A DNA stretch of 64,000 nucleotides, from assembly GCA_015178975.1 (NCBI GenBank), contig WHVD01000034.1, forward strand, positions 496,001 to 560,000, read 5' to 3'. Both the position numbers and the translations under genes were made by a program. Below, in pieces: positions 12,786 to 26,400 of the stretch; within the stretch, counting starts at the first letter, position 1, and each line of letters opens with the position of its first letter. The notes under the pieces were generated by a model, which saw nothing but the letters and a program-made list of their open reading frames with translations, searched no databases and had not been told where the DNA came from. This DNA comes from Hysterangium stoloniferum (lineage: Eukaryota > Basidiomycota > Agaricomycetes > Hysterangiales > Hysterangiaceae).

Positions 12786-13845
12786 GCGTAGAGTCCAAGA
12801 TCATAGACCGCGAGACGGTGTCCCTCTCTAGAGTAGGAAAGGCTTATTAGGGCTTGAGTTAAATGATAAAGAATCCATGGTATCTCCATGCATATGACGC
12901 GTGAATTGGGCAACATAAGACAGACGTGTGTAAGAGCAGCGAAGTCCTGGCCCCACCATGTGTATCCAGGCAGGTCTTCCACCAATTAGGTCATGTCTAC
13001 GCTTCGGACCTACAAGCACCCATAACGAGCTTCAGCGATACTTTGGCTATGGCAATTAACGTCTGTCATCAAGTCGTAAGAGGATTCCGGGTAATGTCAG
13101 TGGATCCTTTTCGGGATAGTGTTCGAATAGCCTAAATATCGATTCTGAAAAACCAAGCATTAACTTTCAAGTTAATAAACTTTAGGCAAGTACTCTGCGT
13201 GAAATTTCTAATTAATATGGTTCCATGAGAAAGGAAATATTATGAGCATCTGATGACTTGCGTCTGGATTTAGAATGCCGAACATTCTCATTGTACGCTT
13301 CTACCCCGCAGAAAGCTAATGGGTTGTGGGTTAAGGGAGATCGGCCAATGAGGCTTTAGGCACCACAGAAAAGGAGTTTCCGCAGACTTCAGTCTTCTAA
13401 GTCATTAGACTTAATTTCGATTGGCAGGGGGATGGCCCAGAACCATGAGGTCGATGCTCATAACATAGAATGTGGCGTTTAACATGCACCTTTAATCCAG
13501 GTTTCGAGCGATGGTATAACCATACACAGTCCGAGTAATACTGGGAAAAAAGATAACGATCGATACACAGCTGTAGCAGAGTGCCTTCACCACCATAGGC
13601 TGTCGGGTATCTTTATAGATTAGATCGATGAGAGCTCCCATGGCCACCTCGACTCGTTGAAGAACATACCCGCAGGATCTAAGCATATCATCTGATCTGC
13701 CATATCTATGTTGTTTGGAGGCGACGATAGAAGCCACATGATGATGACTAGTGAGTGATACAGTGGTTATCGTGGAGATATCGTTTTAAACGTTAAATCT
13801 CCGCTCATTGAGGTTTTGATCTCCGATCACAGCGACTGGAATAAC
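12786..13845. other. Intergenic region, no supported gene
   Basis: About 1 kb between a minus-strand and a plus-strand gene, so it should hold both promoters. Short open frames here (for example 12926-13135 and 13492-13737) have no recognisable motif and no supporting splice pattern. Confidence 0.5.
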
Positions 13846-15341
13846 ATGGAAACTTCAACGAATTCCTTCAAACAAACCATATCAGGATTTGCTTTTGCTG
13901 CTAATAGTTCACCTTCCCGCCGATCAGGCCGTTTGTCCATCTCTTTAGCGTCGAAACTTACTTCGAGAGTGAGCGACACTGAGGATTTTTCATCATCGCT
14001 AAACTCGTCACCGTCCAAGAGGAAAAACGTTTCGCAAGTCATAAAAGCTGATGGATCCCCTAAAAAGAAATTAAAAAGAGGCTATGCTGGGCCCGAAAAA
14101 TATGCACATTTGACAGGATTGACAGATCACCTTGCCCCAGATCTTGACGGTGAGTAAAAACGTTGCTGGCGATGAAGTATTCCTGAAATCAAGTCAATTA
14201 ATGACCAGTCGTGTTCTGTGGCATTAAGTTAGTTGATCTGGTTCTGTTGTTTGAAATTCTCATGGTTGCATTATAATAGTCCAGGATGTATGTCAGCAAT
14301 CAAAGGTCATCATTTTGCCAATCCGACAAATCACTTCTGGAGGGGTCTTCATGGGGGTGGTATGCAAATTCATAAGAAGTGATAGTAATTTAATAGATAT
14401 AAAACTGCGTAGGATTTACGCCGCGGCTGCTGTCTCCTTCAGAAGATGCGACTCTGCCGGGATTGTACTCGATTGGCCTCGTATGTCTATATCGCCTTCA
14501 TTCCCCCTCGTCGTACAATTTTACTCATCATTTCACCACAAGACTAATCTCGTCTCAAGAGTATCTGCTGAGGTAAGGAATGCATTTTGTTTCCTGCAGT
14601 ATAATTAATATATGACATAATAGCAAGCCGAGCTTTCCAAAGAAGAAATGAAGGAAGCGGTGCCGTCTCTCAAAGCCAAGATACTCCAACACCGCCCTCG
14701 TATTGTTTGTTTTGTTGGAAAGGGAATTTGGCTTCTCGTCGAAGCTGCCTTCAAGAAAGAGCTGACAGGTAGACCCGAGAACACCATTTTGGATGATGTT
14801 TCACTCGAATCTATGAAGGATCACAAGGAGATGAAATTGGAGGATTTCTCACAATCCTTGCGTGCAATTTCAAGTAAGTCTCCTAGGCGAAGGAAAGCTG
14901 CAGTGCAAACCCCGAAATATGGACTTCAATCTTACAAGCTTGTATTCTCGGATACAGAAGGTACCTTTCCTCCATCCGCATGGTTTCAGTACTGATATTT
15001 CACAGATATTCCTAAGCACGATCTCATAAAGAACGAAGAAACCACGCCTCTTTTGACAACAAATCAGAAGGAAACACTATTTTTCATGATGCCTTCGACG
15101 GTAATTGTTTGAATTTCTTCATGTCTACCTTGATTAAATATCAAGATGGAACGTTTGCAGTCCGGACGAGTCGTCAGTCATCAGGTAACCGCTACATTTA
15201 TTAGATGCAGCCACAGAATCTGATCCCTCGCCACAGCTCGATGACAAAGTCAAGCTTTTTCAGGAGTTACACGATATTTTGGAACGCGTAAAATCTAACG
15301 ATTTTGATACATCCAAATTAATCGCCATGACGTTCAATTAA
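13846..15341 (+). CDS. G/T(U) mismatch-specific DNA glycosylase, Mug/TDG (Thp1) type
   Basis: This base-excision repair enzyme removes uracil or thymine from mismatches with guanine. ATG at 13846 (METSTNSFKQ) begins a disordered basic N-terminus with KKKLKRGYAGPEKYAHLTGL. The first catalytic motif FCGINPG is assembled by splicing: exon 1 ends at 14149, a 19-nt exon spans 14209-14227, and exon 3 starts at 14280, giving VVFCGIN+PGCMSAIKGHHF. NPTNHFWRGLHGGGFTPRLL and LPGLYSIGLTNLVSR follow, as in the family. The second motif is FFMMPSTSGRV at about 15,090-15,180 (the family's PSTSG/PSSSA motif). The C-terminal helix ends DTSKLIAMTFN, with TAA at 15339-15341. The conserved active-site Asn of GINPG is present. 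At least seven short introns are inferred. Confidence 0.9.
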
Positions 15342-16729
15342 CACTAATTTTTTTCAATCTAGATTCGAAGTTCCTGTAAAATGTTGGGTAGATAGATATA
15401 TTCCGTATTTATAATAGTTTCAGGCTTGTAAGGCCATGTAACTACTTCTGGTACCTACCTACTCAACTTAACACATTGGAACTATCCTAATGTGGGTATA
15501 ACGTGTGCAACACAATAAAATTTTAAACATAGTACAACACTAAATTTGTATTTGTATTTCTGATATTTTTTTAGAAATTCTTATTTGTCCAGCACACCCA
15601 ACAACTTCAATGTATTCATTACCGGAGTTGATATCGCAGGGATACCAATCCTTTTAAAACCATTTATTTGCTTTGAGACATCCCTCTGTATGATAACATC
15701 AAGGTTGGTATTACAGCGTTGCTTTTCAGATAAGGTAGTCAGTGGTTTCCTCAAGCTAAAATATTTTGTTCGGCTGGAACGAATATCCAACGCGTACAAA
15801 AAAGACCCAATTGAACACCAATATCTCATCTTGAGAATAATGGAACATGAAAGCCTGCAATACATTAACTCTTTCACCCTCTCCACCCGGGAACAACGGG
15901 ACTTGGTGCTCAAGCAGGCCAAAATAAGCTCCAACGACTTTTGTGTGCCCTCGCTGTCCCGACCATACGGCAACCCGGAAGTTTTCCGGAACACATTAGA
16001 TAGTTACCAAGGCCTATCGTCATCTCTATCCGCTCCGAGTCGAGAGAAAAGATACTGATTTTAAGATAATCCTTGACTTTTGGGGCTCAGTATGCATGGT
16101 TCTCACCTTGAATGAGATGTTCGCCAGGCAAGTTAGACTATCTTAAACACGTAACACCCAACTTCAAAGCGGCCGGCAGCTGGGCTCTGGCAGTGTTTCC
16201 TAAGGATATCGTCAGGAACAACTTAGCCAAGTAATGCCAGGAAACAGGTCACAGTGGGAATGTTTGGCTATGCACATAGTTGGCAATTTTCAACTTGCAA
16301 TTTGGGAGGTGCATGATCATCTAATTCCCTTATTCATTTCATTCACGATTAGCTAGGGAACTTGCAAATCAGTAGTGTCTTACAAAGAGGTTTAGCGGTC
16401 TATTGAATGTAAATAACACCGTGAAATAAAAGTTGGGGTTTGGGTACAGTCTAAGATTGAACCTTTGCTCGCTTTTCGGACTGATCAATACCGATTGGAC
16501 CAATATCGATACAATAAAACCGCCAATGCCTCTGCTAGTACCGGCTGTAATACTAGTTAATACGTGTCACAAGATCTCCAGTGATATGTATTGGTGGCTA
16601 GTAAAATTTGGTACTTTGGAGCCATGACTCAACAAAAACATTATGATATTAAGGGTAGCGCCAGCAGTACTAGTATCCCATTTACTGTAAAATCACAGTA
16701 TAAAATAAAAATAGTACTGTATGGATAAA
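15342..16729. other. Intergenic region with two overlapping unsupported open frames
   Basis: Frames of about 140-157 codons overlap on opposite strands at 15,581-16,058, but neither starts with ATG and neither shows a known motif. The flanks are AT-rich. 16,059-16,729 holds nothing I can name. A decayed gene or mobile element is possible. Confidence 0.35.
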
Positions 16730-18433
16730 TCACATCTTCCCAACCTCTTCCTCTTTCCTATTCCCAGGCTGTAGGGAACCCAAACGCCGAATAAAGTTCT
16801 GTGTGAGATCTTTAGCTGCCTGTCTCGCCTTTGCTCTTAAAGGTGAATTATTTAAAGCTTCGTTTTCGTCCTCATCAGACATCCTATTATCTGGGGTTCT
16901 TCTATCGCTGTCTCCATCTTCATCACTGGTAATGTCATGTTCCGCCTTTTCTCCTTCCGGCCTAAAAGTACCTCTTCCTACGCGTCTTCTTTCGTTATCA
17001 GAGAGTCTTGTGCGGCCCTTTCTCTTCGGCTGTTGAGAATGAAAACTCATACCCAACCTTTCTGCCTCTTGACGTAGGACTAAATCTGACCTGGCAAAAG
17101 TAGCATTTTGATCGTCCGCCTCGAAGTAATCAGATATCTTCCAATATGATAAAATCAATAAAGATTTCGTTATTTATTGTTTTGGTATCACATACCTGTT
17201 CACGCAGGTCATGGCGTCGGAGACCAGCTATACGAGTCCATTCTAAAACGTGGAGCGCACCCAATGTATTACTAAAAGTGGCAAGTACACCGTTAAGCGC
17301 GGTGACAGGGGTATTTGGAGGTTGGTTTTGGGGATCTAACGTGAGCACTGCAGGTGAAGATGGTGAACGCTGTGGTGTTTTTGATCGTGGTGTGCTATTG
17401 GAAAGGTGGAAATCTGAGGATTGATGTGGTAACACCGGTCGTGACGGCGGAATTTCGATAAAAGGGGGTAACGCCGACAGTGAGGAGTATGCCGGAAGAT
17501 TATGGACAATGACTGGTAGCAATAGAAGTACTGTATGTCGGACTAGATATGTGTGAGTTTGGTTCTGCGTAATTGGTCAGATGTATGAAATAATAATGTG
17601 ATCGATTGTGGTACCCAGCCATCTAGTTTTCCCTCGCGGAAGTGCACGGTGCCTTGGACGGTCCACCATATTTCAGTAAAGAATGCTGCAGCAAGAATAA
17701 CCATAGAAGGTGTGCGCCACGCCGGCCGTTCCCCCGGGCGCGAAGTGATGAGAGAAGCAAGTAGGAGTGTACAGATGTAAGGAATAACCGTGGGGGCAAT
17801 TGAAAATATAAGAAAATCTGAGGAATGAACACATGGTTCGCACATTGATAGGGGATACGGTCCATGTCTGAAATGAGGTTACAAATAAACAATATGTTGT
17901 TAAGAAAATGTGGCGGAAACTTGCTTCACATAAATTACTCTTGCTTCGAAAGATGATAACCTTGTGATTAAAGTTTCCACGTGAGGCAACAGTTTGTTTT
18001 GAAATCCCACAGGAAATCTGTTCCTTTGGTGCTCAAGCAATCCGCTCCGGAGTGTTGCCACTGGCACATTGAGCGGTAAGTCAAGTAACGAAAATAAGTT
18101 TATTGGCGGCGCTGAATCAATAATTAGATCAGTATCAGCGGAGACGAAAAAAATCTTTAAGCTTACATATTAGTTGTCGCAGATGGTACAGTGTGTGTCC
18201 GATAGTAAGGGTTGACAAGAAAGGTCGTAGCAAATCACTGAATGTGTATCCACCTCTTCCAGGAATGATAAGAGATCGACGGAACAAGGCCACATATGGT
18301 ACTAAAAACCCAAACAGCACGACTGAAAAGTTGGAGGGCGGTTCACCAAGCACATCCATTCGGCCTGTCACTGACGGAAACAACTGTTGAAAGAGCTTAA
18401 GTCGTACTTACGTAATACAAGCCATTTTACCAT
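16730..18433 (-). CDS. Polytopic membrane protein of unknown function (multi-exon)
   Basis: Splicing yields a protein with several hydrophobic segments: SVVLFGFLVPYVALF, a leucine-rich cytosolic stretch (LLDLPLNVPVATLRSGLLEH), FLIFSIAPTVIPYICTLLLA, MVILAAAFFTEIWWTV and YLVRHTVLLLLPVIVHNLPA. A long Ser/Pro/charged tail follows, with RRVGRGTF and many acidic residues, ending EEEVGKM before TGA at 16730. Introns I can place include a 50-nt one joining KLDGW to NQTHTYLV (about 17,570-17,620) and one after DLREQ (about 17,145-17,197). The start is uncertain: ATG at 18433 followed by a 41-nt intron, or a downstream ATG giving MDVLGEPPS. I do not recognise the family. An ER or nuclear-envelope location is a guess from the tail composition. 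Confidence 0.65.
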
Positions 18434-18925
18434 GTGAACCAGTGATGGGTCAGTGGTTGGACCGTACGAAAATATTTACGAGTAGTACAGCATTGAACTG
18501 CTTTATCACGTATCATCAAGACAAGTTTGATTGATCTAGCTAGATTATCCAGGGAGCCAGAAAGAAATTGGATTGAAGCCAAATGAGGCCAATTTGACAT
18601 TCAGAAGCAATGAGAGTTTGCTTCAATTTGAAATGGTCACCTGAACATCCATGTAGCACTGACAGCATCGTCACCAACTTAGTATGGAGGCTCTCAGACA
18701 TGATAGCGGCTGGCAGTGCCTCCGAGCATGTAACCCCGACAAAGATTTGGACGAACATGTAGATGCAGACGGGATCATATGACACGTGGAACAAGAAATG
18801 AACCGCGCAAAGTTCGGAACTCATTATGTCGTTAATAACGGGGTGGATATGTTACGATAGTCATCCAGTCTGTGTCATAATGCGTGATGGTTAGGGCAAT
18901 GTTTCCCTGATAGCAAATACCCCGT
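18434..18925. other. Short intergenic stretch
   Basis: It separates the start of the membrane-protein gene from the stop of the OSBP-like gene. A 94-codon minus frame (18,540-18,824) has no motif, and I do not call it. Confidence 0.4.
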
Positions 18926-20998
18926 CTATGGCTCATCCACTCGTGTCAGCTCCTCCTCTACAGTCCTCTTGCCAACTGGTGTTAAGCTTGCCTCTCCGGA
19001 CTCGAAATTACGCTCGAAAAACACTGGGTCAAATCTAAAAGGCTAATAAGCGTCTGCATCCACAAAGCCGAGTTGTTCTAAACCAAAAAAAGAAAAACGC
19101 ACTCTACACCCTTCTTCTTCCTGTCCGCAGCAAGATTTCGCTGTCTCTGCTCAATGGCCAACTTGTACTTCGTGGCTTCGCCATACTCATTCTTCAATAA
19201 ATTACTGGTGACATGCTCCCAAAGCTTTTGCGATTCGTTGGGCTGTTGGGCTGAAAGCGGGCGGATGGCCTTAGGGATGACGTGTAATGTCGATAGATCA
19301 AGAAGCGTCCTCCATTTCTGAAAAAGAATCATGAGAACTAACCAATAGTGGCAAGCGAACAGCATACAGTTTCTCCGGCGCGCTTCCACCGGATATGATG
19401 CTTCCACGAGCCCTCAAATTCTGCAACTACACGGTCTTTGGGAACATGCCTGACTTTGGCCCAACTCTCATGCGCGTTATCGCCTTCGACAACAGTGTGG
19501 ATAACACCTTCAACCGCAAATTGTGGCTTTCCGAGCCAAGACTTTCGGAAGAAGTGCTTAAGCGGGCTTGGAAAAACCAGAGAGCGTCACAGAACACACC
19601 TCATCTTTATATTCTAACACCGTCCGGTACTTAACCCCGCTCTTACTCCCGGACACTGTGATAAAAGTCTGGAATAATAGGTCGATAAGCCGATTATTGC
19701 AACCGGCAAAGATAAATCGCTTACGGAATCGGATACAGTTGCGTAGAAACTTCCTCTTAAGATGCCGTTGACCTGAGCAGTTGGATGTGTGATTCGGTAT
19801 GTCTCTCCGGCGCCCGGCCCACCCGAGATCTTGATGAAAATGCCCTTGTTATGCGCACCAGGTGCAACACGAACGGTTGTACCAGACACTCGGGCGGCAA
19901 TCTGGTCGACACCGGAAGCCGTTAAGTGTTTAGCTGGGCATGCGACATGGAAAGTCGATATTGGTGGATGGTGGGAGACTTGCTCAGTCTGGAAGGGTAT
20001 GGCATGAGCACAGTACGGAGACCTATTAGAAGCATCTCATGACTCCACTCACGAGATATACAACCCGTATGCGATCACCATCGTAAACGTCCGTCTCAAT
20101 TAGCTCACCAGTCTCGGCATCTAATACGCTGTCTGTCAGGCTCAAGCTTGAGATCCCGGCGTCAAGATTGGTCTCCCCGATCAGCGTCTGTGGAACGGGT
20201 GATGACTTCCCTGCACTTTTTGCGCCTCCGCTGGCATTGCTCTTAATACTGAGTGTCTCAGCGTTCTTGGCCTTGTTACCGTTTCCCAAAACGCTCAATC
20301 GAGAAGACTGGGCGCTCTTAACGGTGGTGATATCGACTTTGCTTGAGTCTGCAGGGAGTGATATGTAGAGATGCTGTTTCGGAGGGTCGGAAGGATCGGC
20401 AGAGTAGCTAACAGGGATGACGTCCCAGTGTGCGCGGAAATACTCGCCAAGGACGGAATTATAGGGTTTGCAAATTTTGCCTCGCTGTCGAAGAAGAGTC
20501 AGATTGAGTAAAACCCGCAATGAAATCCGCGCACGATAAACTTGAGTTCCTTGCTGAAAGTAAATCTAATTACTGCAAGCATGCGAAAGAAAGGATCTTC
20601 AGAATCATTGATGCTGAAAGTATGGTTGCTTCAGATACTAAGATAATAAAAAATGATTGTACGCACGCCGCAAAAAGATCAGGGCGGTCCAAGTATTGCC
20701 AATATTCGAGATTTGGCAGGGGCTCAAGCAATGACGCTGGTAATGACAGACGGCTAAACGAGAACAAGAACGAAAGAACAAGTCAGCCTTATCGGGGTCA
20801 CTGGTGGAGGCAGAAAACGACGTACATTGCAGCGATATCCTTCACACCTAAGCACCGCTTCAGGAGACTCACCAACATTTTGAGCTTTCCACCTTCACCG
20901 CTATCTGGAATCGTCGCTGCCGCCTCCAAACCTTCTGTTTCAAACGTTTGGGAATCTGGGTCATCGTCTGTGGGTGGTGGGAGGGTCTTTGATGCCAT
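18926..20998 (-). CDS. Oxysterol-binding protein-related protein (OSBP/ORP family)
   Basis: ORP proteins exchange sterols and phosphoinositides at membrane contact sites. ATG at 20998 gives MASKTLPPPTDDDPDSQTFE, then the entry segment KLKMLVSLLKRCLGVKDIAA. The ORP core follows: KICKPYNSVLGEYFRAHWDV (20,400-20,490) and, downstream, the family signature EQVSHHPPIS at about 19,960-19,990. A Ser/Lys/Ala-rich insert with ETDVYDGDRIRVV lies between them. Later exons give FIKISGGPGAGETYRI and LWEHVTSNLLKNEYGEATKY. The C-terminus FERNFESGEASLTPVGKRTV ends with TAG at 18926-18928. No PH or ankyrin domain is seen upstream, so this is a short Osh-like member. The insert between the two signatures is longer than in yeast Osh4 and looks disordered. 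Confidence 0.9.
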
Positions 20999-22177
20999 GA
21001 TGGTCACAATAAGCGTCCACGAAAGCTACAGCTACAGCGGCTTGCTGGAGTCGGTCTAATAATACGAGTATCTAATATAGGGGATGCTCAGAGTGATCGT
21101 AATTTCCTTATCTTAATGTTGCGACGAGTATTAGGGGTAACGCTATAGCCTGTAGCTATAGGTTGGTGTAAAGGGTTATGTAAGTAGGTATCACGTGCAT
21201 TGAAGTGGCATTGTGAATAGCTTTTGCCACGCCAGCTAGAAGTTTTTAATGAATCGCCTGGGGAAGTCCTTCGTTCATAATCCATATAGACTATTCCTGG
21301 TTGTTGAATTTTTGCCAGTTGATAATACATTTACACGTCAGCTATTAAGACTCTGAAATAAAAATAAAAAAGGATTATAATCATTAACGGGACCTCATGG
21401 CACACGTGTGTTGACAAGTGGGCTCAGTGGTTAAGCTTTGGTTCGGGTCTTCAATGAATGGGCCTTTATATTAATGATCATGTCTCCTCATGGGTTGTAA
21501 TTTGGTCCGGGTGAAATCATTGCGGATGACAATATGTCACCATGGGACGCCTGAGATCCCATCTGGTTTCGTTGAAAGAGGCTATTTCCGACACGTTTAT
21601 AAATATACCAAAGGTATCCAATCTGTTGGAGAATGGCCTCGCAGACAGAATTTGTTCTTTCTTTTATCTGGCAGCTTAGATGGGGGTCTAGCAAGTATAA
21701 CCAGCTGGTACTGAACAATTTGAATAGAGCCACGACCACAAAGCAAATGTCCAAGTTGTTAAAGACAGTATTTCTTAGTCCAAACCGACATTGCTTTCAC
21801 TCTCACTTTCTCCCTCTCTCTCTGGAGAGGGAACAGCATTGTCGTCTCTCATCACCTGGCTAAATCTCAACTGGCTTGCACCAAGGTTCGTTATATGCAT
21901 GTCCACACAGCACCAGGATGTTAGTGGGGGGAGGGTTCAAGTATGAAGACGTCCTTATAGAGAATCTTCCCTTCTCATATCCACTACAAGCTTGGAGACA
22001 TCCTCTAGTCTGAGGCTGCTCAAATTGCTGGTTCTCATGGGTTTACACCAAGTCTCGCTCACCAAAGGCACTGGTATCATCTCACACTTGTAGTCACAGC
22101 ATTTTAGGAGCATCTAGTCAAAGTCTGAATATATGAAGTTTGATAGTCAGTGTAAACCTATCTAGATTGGCCCTCAG
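20999..22177. other. Gene-free transition into the transposon block
   Basis: The first part should hold the OSBP-like promoter. From about 21,360 the sequence becomes AT-rich without supported frames. 21,890-22,170 may be old repeat sequence, but I cannot name the element. Confidence 0.4.
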
Positions 22178-22624
22178 CGACACAAATTGGATTTTACTCA
22201 ATAAAGTCGAATAAACAATTGAAGAATATTCAACAATATCAAATACAGATGCCTCATTTGATGAAGTATTAATTCATCCTGTTGATAAAGCATGAAGCAA
22301 AGATAGGACACAGAGGCTTACGAATAATTAATAGAAAGGAGGACTCAGAAAAAGTTTGATGATTATATAATACAGTAATAATACAGTAATTATGATACAG
22401 GTTTTCTGACTGACTTCCTTCATTCCTATCATTGCCCTTATATACTATATATCATTTACCTATGATGATAATATAATATCAAAGTGAGACAAGTTGAAGA
22501 TATTTGAGATTGTTGAAGATATTGTTGAAGAATAATTGAGTTGGAAAGTCAAAGGAAAGTCAAAGGGATGTTGAAGAAAGTTAAATTGAATATTATCGAA
22601 ATTTGAGCTTGTAGGTTTGTGACA
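22178..22624 (-). mobile_element. Gypsy LTR, family A, copy A1
   Basis: On the minus strand it begins TGTCACAAACC (22,624) and ends near AATTTGTGTCG (22,178). It contains a TATA region, and GTCAGTCAGAAAA just after it (rc of 22,400-22,415). It matches 30,372-31,698, 36,214-36,456, 51,599-52,075 and 54,060-54,862. Its final CA has changed to CG, and no target duplication is evident. Confidence 0.6.
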
Positions 22625-22687
22625 AGAACTGGGAAAGTGGAACATCTGGATATAGCCAAGTTGACCATATCTGATGTATGGGGACCA

Positions 22688-23444
22688 TGTTATGACCATG
22701 TCGCAACCGTGTCGCAACCTGATGGCCCCTGAGGATATTGCCACCTATCGACACTTCAAGTTATTGATCAAGTCATCGTATCAGAAACCGTTGGTCACCC
22801 GACACTGCTGTATGCCTTCACGGCGATCAAACCCCATTTATGCCCCTGTCAAGTTATACTCGTACTATCTGGTTATGCTTTGATATGTCCCTTTTTTATT
22901 ATGATGATCCATCTTACTCTATGTTTCACCTATGCCCATATATACTTGTAACCCGTGGACTATTTCCTTTTCTCGTAATTCTGCTCTCAGTTAATTCACA
23001 GCCTCCGAACTTATCGTAACCTTCCAATTCCTAGTCAAGCTTATGTATTGTCAATAATGTTTTCTGCTCTTCCCTTAGTTAGTATTTTCTAGACGCCAAT
23101 AACTTGTATATAAATCCACTGTAGTTGTAGTTACTAGGCAATCAGAGTATTGACTCAGAACATCCACATACATCTCTATAAGCCTTACTCTAAATATCCC
23201 ACTCCCCACCTCTGCGTGCACTCACCCACCTTCGGCCTCTGACCTCTTGGCCTGACACTTGACTTATCCTTCATTTCCAATCGGTAACTCGCTGTGAGGA
23301 ATTCGATAGGACTAGTTCCTGCCCACCCAAAATTTAAGGACACCTGATGGCAACTTGCAAGGGTGCAGCACATAAGCTGAAGCCAAGTCCTTCCGATTGG
23401 TCCCCATCGGCCAACCAACATTAGCCAGTTTTCAGTTCTTAACA
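22688..23444 (+). mobile_element. Gypsy LTR, family E (5' LTR of the element at 23,445-29,455)
   Basis: It starts TGTTATGACC and ends CTTAACA immediately before the leader and gag frame. It has a TATA-like ATATATAC at about 22,940. The conserved LTR hairpin motif is at 23,361-23,390, 54 bp from its end. A related partial copy in reverse lies at about 54,460-54,785 (start TGTTACGGC on the minus strand). Confidence 0.7.
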
Positions 23445-26400
23445 GTATATTCTGATTTCACACTCACATTTTCTGTCAATCATGCCTCCGAGGAAGAAGG
23501 ATGCTAAGCCAAGTGGCAAAGCAGAATCTTCCACTCTCAAGTCTCCATTCCTGTATACAGCCCGAGCTACTCCGAAAACCCCACATCCAGAACCCTCTGA
23601 AGAATCCCGCTTCATGGAAATTACCAGTGATGCTGAAGAAGTTAGTGAAGCCACCAAACTTGAAGCACCTGAAGAGGTTAACAATCAGTCAGCTCCGGGA
23701 CCCAAACCCGAGGATAGTGACCAGTCCTTACCTCAGGCTAGTGGTCCTATGAAGTCTGTGAAACAAAAACCAGATTTCTCTCCCAACAAGACATGGGAAT
23801 TGTTCTCAAATACCTTAGGATCCCTTAACGATTTCCTTAACGATTTCCTTAAGAACAATACTAAGGAAAAAGAACCTGGACAAACCCGAGTCAACAAACC
23901 TCAACTATTTACCAGCTCAAACCTGAAGAAATTGCTGACATTTCTTATGCAATGTCAATTCAATTTTTGGGACCGACCAGCTGCTTTTTCAATGGATGAC
24001 TTAAAGGTAAACTTTGCACTCTCTTACCTCAAGGATTCCCCAGCAGTCTGGTTTGAACCCGCCCGCATTCTCTGGCTTCACTTCTGAAGATCCCAATTGG
24101 CTTCATGATTGGGACACTTTCATTGAGGAACTTGAAACAAACTTTGGCCCCTATGACCAAACCAGTGATGCTGAGACTGCACTTTCTAATCTCAAAATGA
24201 AAGACACCCAATGCATTACCGACTACATCGTCCAGTTCAGCAACCTCGCTGCATGTTGTGACTGGGGCAATTTGGCCCTCTGTTACCAGTTTTACTCCAG
24301 CCTCCCGTCTCGCCTCAAAGATGAAGTTTCCAAAGGAGAGACCAGCAAACCAAAGACTCTCCCCCTCATGTGTCTAAAGGCCCAAAATGCGGATGCCCAA
24401 TACTGGGAATGATGCACAGAAATCAGTCACAAAAACCCATTGGACAAAAAATCATCGGACAACAAGAATGCCAACAAGTCTGGTAATCAAAACACCAACA
24501 ATAGCGGCAACTCGAACTCCAATAAGAAGTCCGACAACAAGGGTCCTAACGACAAAAAAGGCAAGGGCAAACAGTTGAATAAGTCTCAAGACAAGGACAA
24601 ACCCGACCTACAGTAACTGGCAAACTCGGCTCTGATGGCAAGCTCCTACCACAAGAAAAGCAATGCTGAATAGACAACAACCTTTGTTTGTTGTGTGCAG
24701 ATCCCAGACACCAAGTCGCTGCATGCCCAAAGGCCACAAAAGCCCGATCAGCCAATACAGCCACGACTTCACAACTGGCTAAACCAGCTGCCGAGTCAAA
24801 AAAAGATTAAGCAACTCTCTGGATTCCATGCCATTGGAGAGTTGCATTGAATCTCCCTGCACACTGGAAAATTGTCATCTTAACACATCTGCCCTGTATG
24901 ATCCAGATTCATTGTTTATAAATCTCACTTCAGAACCCTTTGGGAGTCTTACTTTTCGAGCTCTCATAGATTCAGGTTCAACCCATTGTTTTATAGATAT
25001 AAAGTTTTCCCAAAAAAATCAGTTAAAAACCTATGCAATAGATCCGATTCTGCTCTGACTTTTTGATGGTACCTCAAATTCCGTAATCTCGCAAGCCTGT
25101 GAACTCTGACTTTGGTTCCCATGTGGAACCTTTCAGACAGTTATGTTTTTTGTAACACAGTTGGACTTGAGCTGCTCTGTGGTTCTAGGACATAACTGGC
25201 TCACCCACTACAATCCATTGATTGATTGGGTATTGGGCAGTATCTATTTCTGAACCCCATCAGCACCCGATACGACTGGTCCATTTCCTCCTGTTTTGGC
25301 AAATATGGCCTCTATGGCACCTCCAGCCCCTGTGGCAAATCCAAGCTCTCTGCCTCCCATCTCCCTAATAAACGCCACAGCTTTTATGAGAGCCATCAAG
25401 TTGGAAGGCTCCTGAGCATTTACAGTCAACCTTAAAGTTGATGAAGCCACCGGTCACTTCGCAACCCCAGTGGCCAAACCAATCGCAGATTTGGAAGGTG
25501 TTCCAGAAAAATATCACGAATTTGCAGACATCTTCAGTAAACAAAAAGCTGATCAACTTGCCCCTCCCAGGCTCTACAATTTGAAAATTGATATTGAAGA
25601 AGGTTCACATCCACCCTTAGGCCCAGTTTATCCTCTCTCCCAGTCCAAATTATCAGCTATCCGAGATTTCTTGGATGAACACTTGGCTATAGGATTTATC
25701 CGACCCTCAAAGTCTCCTTATGGAGCCCCTGTCCTATTCGTTCAGAAAAAAGACGGTTCTCTACAGCTTTGCATTGACTTTCGAGGACTAAATGCGATCA
25801 CTTGGAAAGATAAGTACCCATTACCACTAATCTCTGATTTACTTGATGCCCCTCAGAAGGCCTGAATCTATACAAAGATAGATCTCAAAACACGCCTATC
25901 ATTTGGTTTGGATCGCCAAAGGCGACAAATGGAAAACAGCTTTTTGCACTTGCTATGGCTCCTTTGAATGGTTAGTGATGCCTTTCAGCCTCACCAATGC
26001 TCTGTCAGTCTTTCAACGTTTTATCAATGACGACTTTTCCAACCTCCTCAACACCTATGTCATTGTGTACTTAGATGGCATCCTCATATTTTCTGAAGAT
26101 CCTACACTTCATGATGAACACATCTGTGAAGTTCTCTGAAGACTCCGAAAACATGGTCTTTTTGTGAATGGTAAAAAATGTTCATTTGATGTTGACACAG
26201 TTGAATATTTAGGTTTCATGATGGGACCCAATGGTCTCTGCATGGATGACTCTAAAATTCAAGTCATTCAAGATTGGCCAGAACCCTGAAAGGTTAAGGA
26301 CATTCAGTCCTTTTTAGGCTTCATCAATTTTTATTGTCGTTTCATTCACAACTACTCAAAAATTACTGTTCCACTCACTTGTCTTACTTGTAAAGATGCC

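Noticed and set aside
15581-16058. Overlapping frames of 137 and 157 codons on opposite strands
   Set aside because: Neither starts with ATG, neither shows a known domain, and one is probably a shadow of the other or chance in a low-stop region.
18540-18824. Additional N-terminal exon for the polytopic membrane protein
   Set aside because: The frame has no convincing donor site leading into 18,433 and its composition is not clearly membrane-like; kept outside the gene model.
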